Of a stretch of DNA of 64,000 nt, positions 63,434 through 64,000 are shown one piece after another (the first letter of the stretch is position 1; each line of letters starts with the position of its first letter). Below the pieces are notes generated by a model. That model did not search any database. It saw only the letters and a program-made list of their open reading frames with translations, and was not told the DNA's origin. The DNA lies in NCBI RefSeq assembly GCF_000153725.1, contig NZ_DS022276.1:1273386-1337385 (forward strand), read 5' to 3'. Source of the DNA: Salipiger bermudensis HTCC2601. GTDB lineage: Bacteria > Pseudomonadota > Alphaproteobacteria > Rhodobacterales > Rhodobacteraceae. Made by a program: the position numbers and the translations under genes.

Positions 63434-64000
63434 TCAGCTCTTGGTGTTGCGCCGCCGCGTGACCTTGCGCTTGACCTTGGAGTCCTTGCGCTTTGCCTTG
63501 GCCTCCTTTCGGCGCGGCGGTCCGCTGGGGCGGCCACGGCCGCCGGGGCCACGCGCCCGGCCACGCCCGGGCCGGCCCGAGCCACGGCCCTGCGGCATCT
63601 CGGCATCCTCGAGCTCGAGCAGGTCCAGCGCAATGCCGCCGGTGACCGGTGCGGCCTCGACAAGCTTCACCCGCACCCGCTGCCCGAGCGTAATGATGGT
63701 ACCGGTGTCCGCGCCCATAAGCGTTCCGGCCTCACGGTCGAAATGGAAATACTCGTTGCCGATATTGCGCATCGGGACCAGCCCGTCGGCGCCGGTCTCG
63801 TCGAGCTTCACGAAGATGCCGAACTTGGCGATGCCGCTGATCCTGCCACCGAACTCGGCCCCGATCCGATCCGAGAGGAAGGCCGCGAGGTAGCGATCAT
63901 TGGTGTCGCGCTCGGCCATCATCGAGCGCCGCTCGGTGTCCGAGATGTGCTGCGCGGTGGTCTCGAGCGTCTCGATCTCGTGCTCGCTCAGCCCGTCATC
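63434..64000 (-). CDS. rnr: Ribonuclease R, C-terminal part
   Basis: 189 residues visible; the N-terminus lies beyond the right edge. The frame begins in the end of the RNB catalytic domain (HISDTERRSMMAERD), passes through a full S1 domain (GIAKFGIFVKLDETGADGLVPM; ALDLLELEDAEMP) and ends in a very basic tail of Gly/Arg/Pro then Lys/Arg residues (KEAKAKRK, VTRRRNTKS). The basic tail helps RNase R act on structured RNA and ribosomes. Exoribonuclease 3'-5' by family. Confidence 0.93.
   Translation of the reverse strand, partial: DDGLSEHEIETLETTAQHISDTERRSMMAERDTNDRYLAAFLSDRIGAEFGGRISGIAKFGIFVKLDETGADGLVPMRNIGNEYFHFDREAGTLMGADTGTIITLGQRVRVKLVEAAPVTGGIALDLLELEDAEMPQGRGSGRPGRGRARGPGGRGRPSGPPRRKEAKAKRKDSKVKRKVTRRRNTKS

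Overview
The window is one contiguous piece of a GC-rich alphaproteobacterial chromosome, most likely a marine member of the Rhodobacteraceae (Roseobacter group; a Salipiger- or Ruegeria-like genome is my best guess). The assignment rests on gene order and protein character: an F1 ATP synthase operon atpHAGDC without the Fo genes, rimP-nusA-ylxR-infB, secA next to a parvulin-argJ-mutT block, a pyrB operon carrying a degenerate dihydroorotase, a fused DppC-DppD transporter subunit, and an alphaproteobacterial RpoH promoter before dnaK. I see no tRNA, rRNA, CRISPR array, insertion sequence, prophage or plasmid backbone. Almost all DNA is coding; only one stretch longer than 300 bases lacks a gene (21183-21671).

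Layout. 1-8338: a frameshifted algH fragment, a secreted DsbD-alpha-like protein, an RND efflux pump with its adaptor, moaB, a secreted unknown and a uracil-DNA glycosylase. 8339-12443: a promoter and the pyrimidine/phospholipid operon pyrB - two small membrane proteins - pyrC-like pseudoenzyme - plsY. 12519-16078: alkylation repair (AdaA and Ogt as two coupled genes), a small membrane protein, a DsbA-fold isomerase, prs and an H-type lectin protein. 16256-21182: the F1-ATPase operon on the minus strand. 21672-26667: a methyltransferase, gloB, clpA and a GntR-family regulator.

26681-32993 is a peptide-uptake locus: a DUF1028 protein divergent from a binding protein, permease, permease-ATPase fusion and second ATPase, with two AT-rich dyads in the shared control region that fit the adjacent GntR regulator. 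33104-39646: rlmN, an unknown Cys-tailed protein, a copper module (CueR-type promoter, copA, cueR in one operon) and gabD. 39733-43970: a kynurenine-formamidase-like hydrolase, a large secreted phytase-like esterase behind a candidate Pho box, a small membrane protein and alkB. 44189-48970: heat-shock dnaK-dnaJ, a DedA protein and radC. 49035-57270: secA with two downstream envelope genes, then a divergent parvulin, argJ and mutT. 57432-64000: a 42-residue protein in its own AT-rich transcription unit, then minus-strand infB, ylxR, nusA, rimP and the 3' part of rnr.

The window is mainly housekeeping. What deserves attention lies in details: a dihydroorotase homologue lacking its catalytic metal ligands inside the pyrB operon, a family of terminator-bearing intergenic repeats (at least four copies), a peptide-transport operon with paired dyads and processing or stabilising hairpins, a triple 11-bp Pho-box-like array, and the isolated 42-residue transcription unit.
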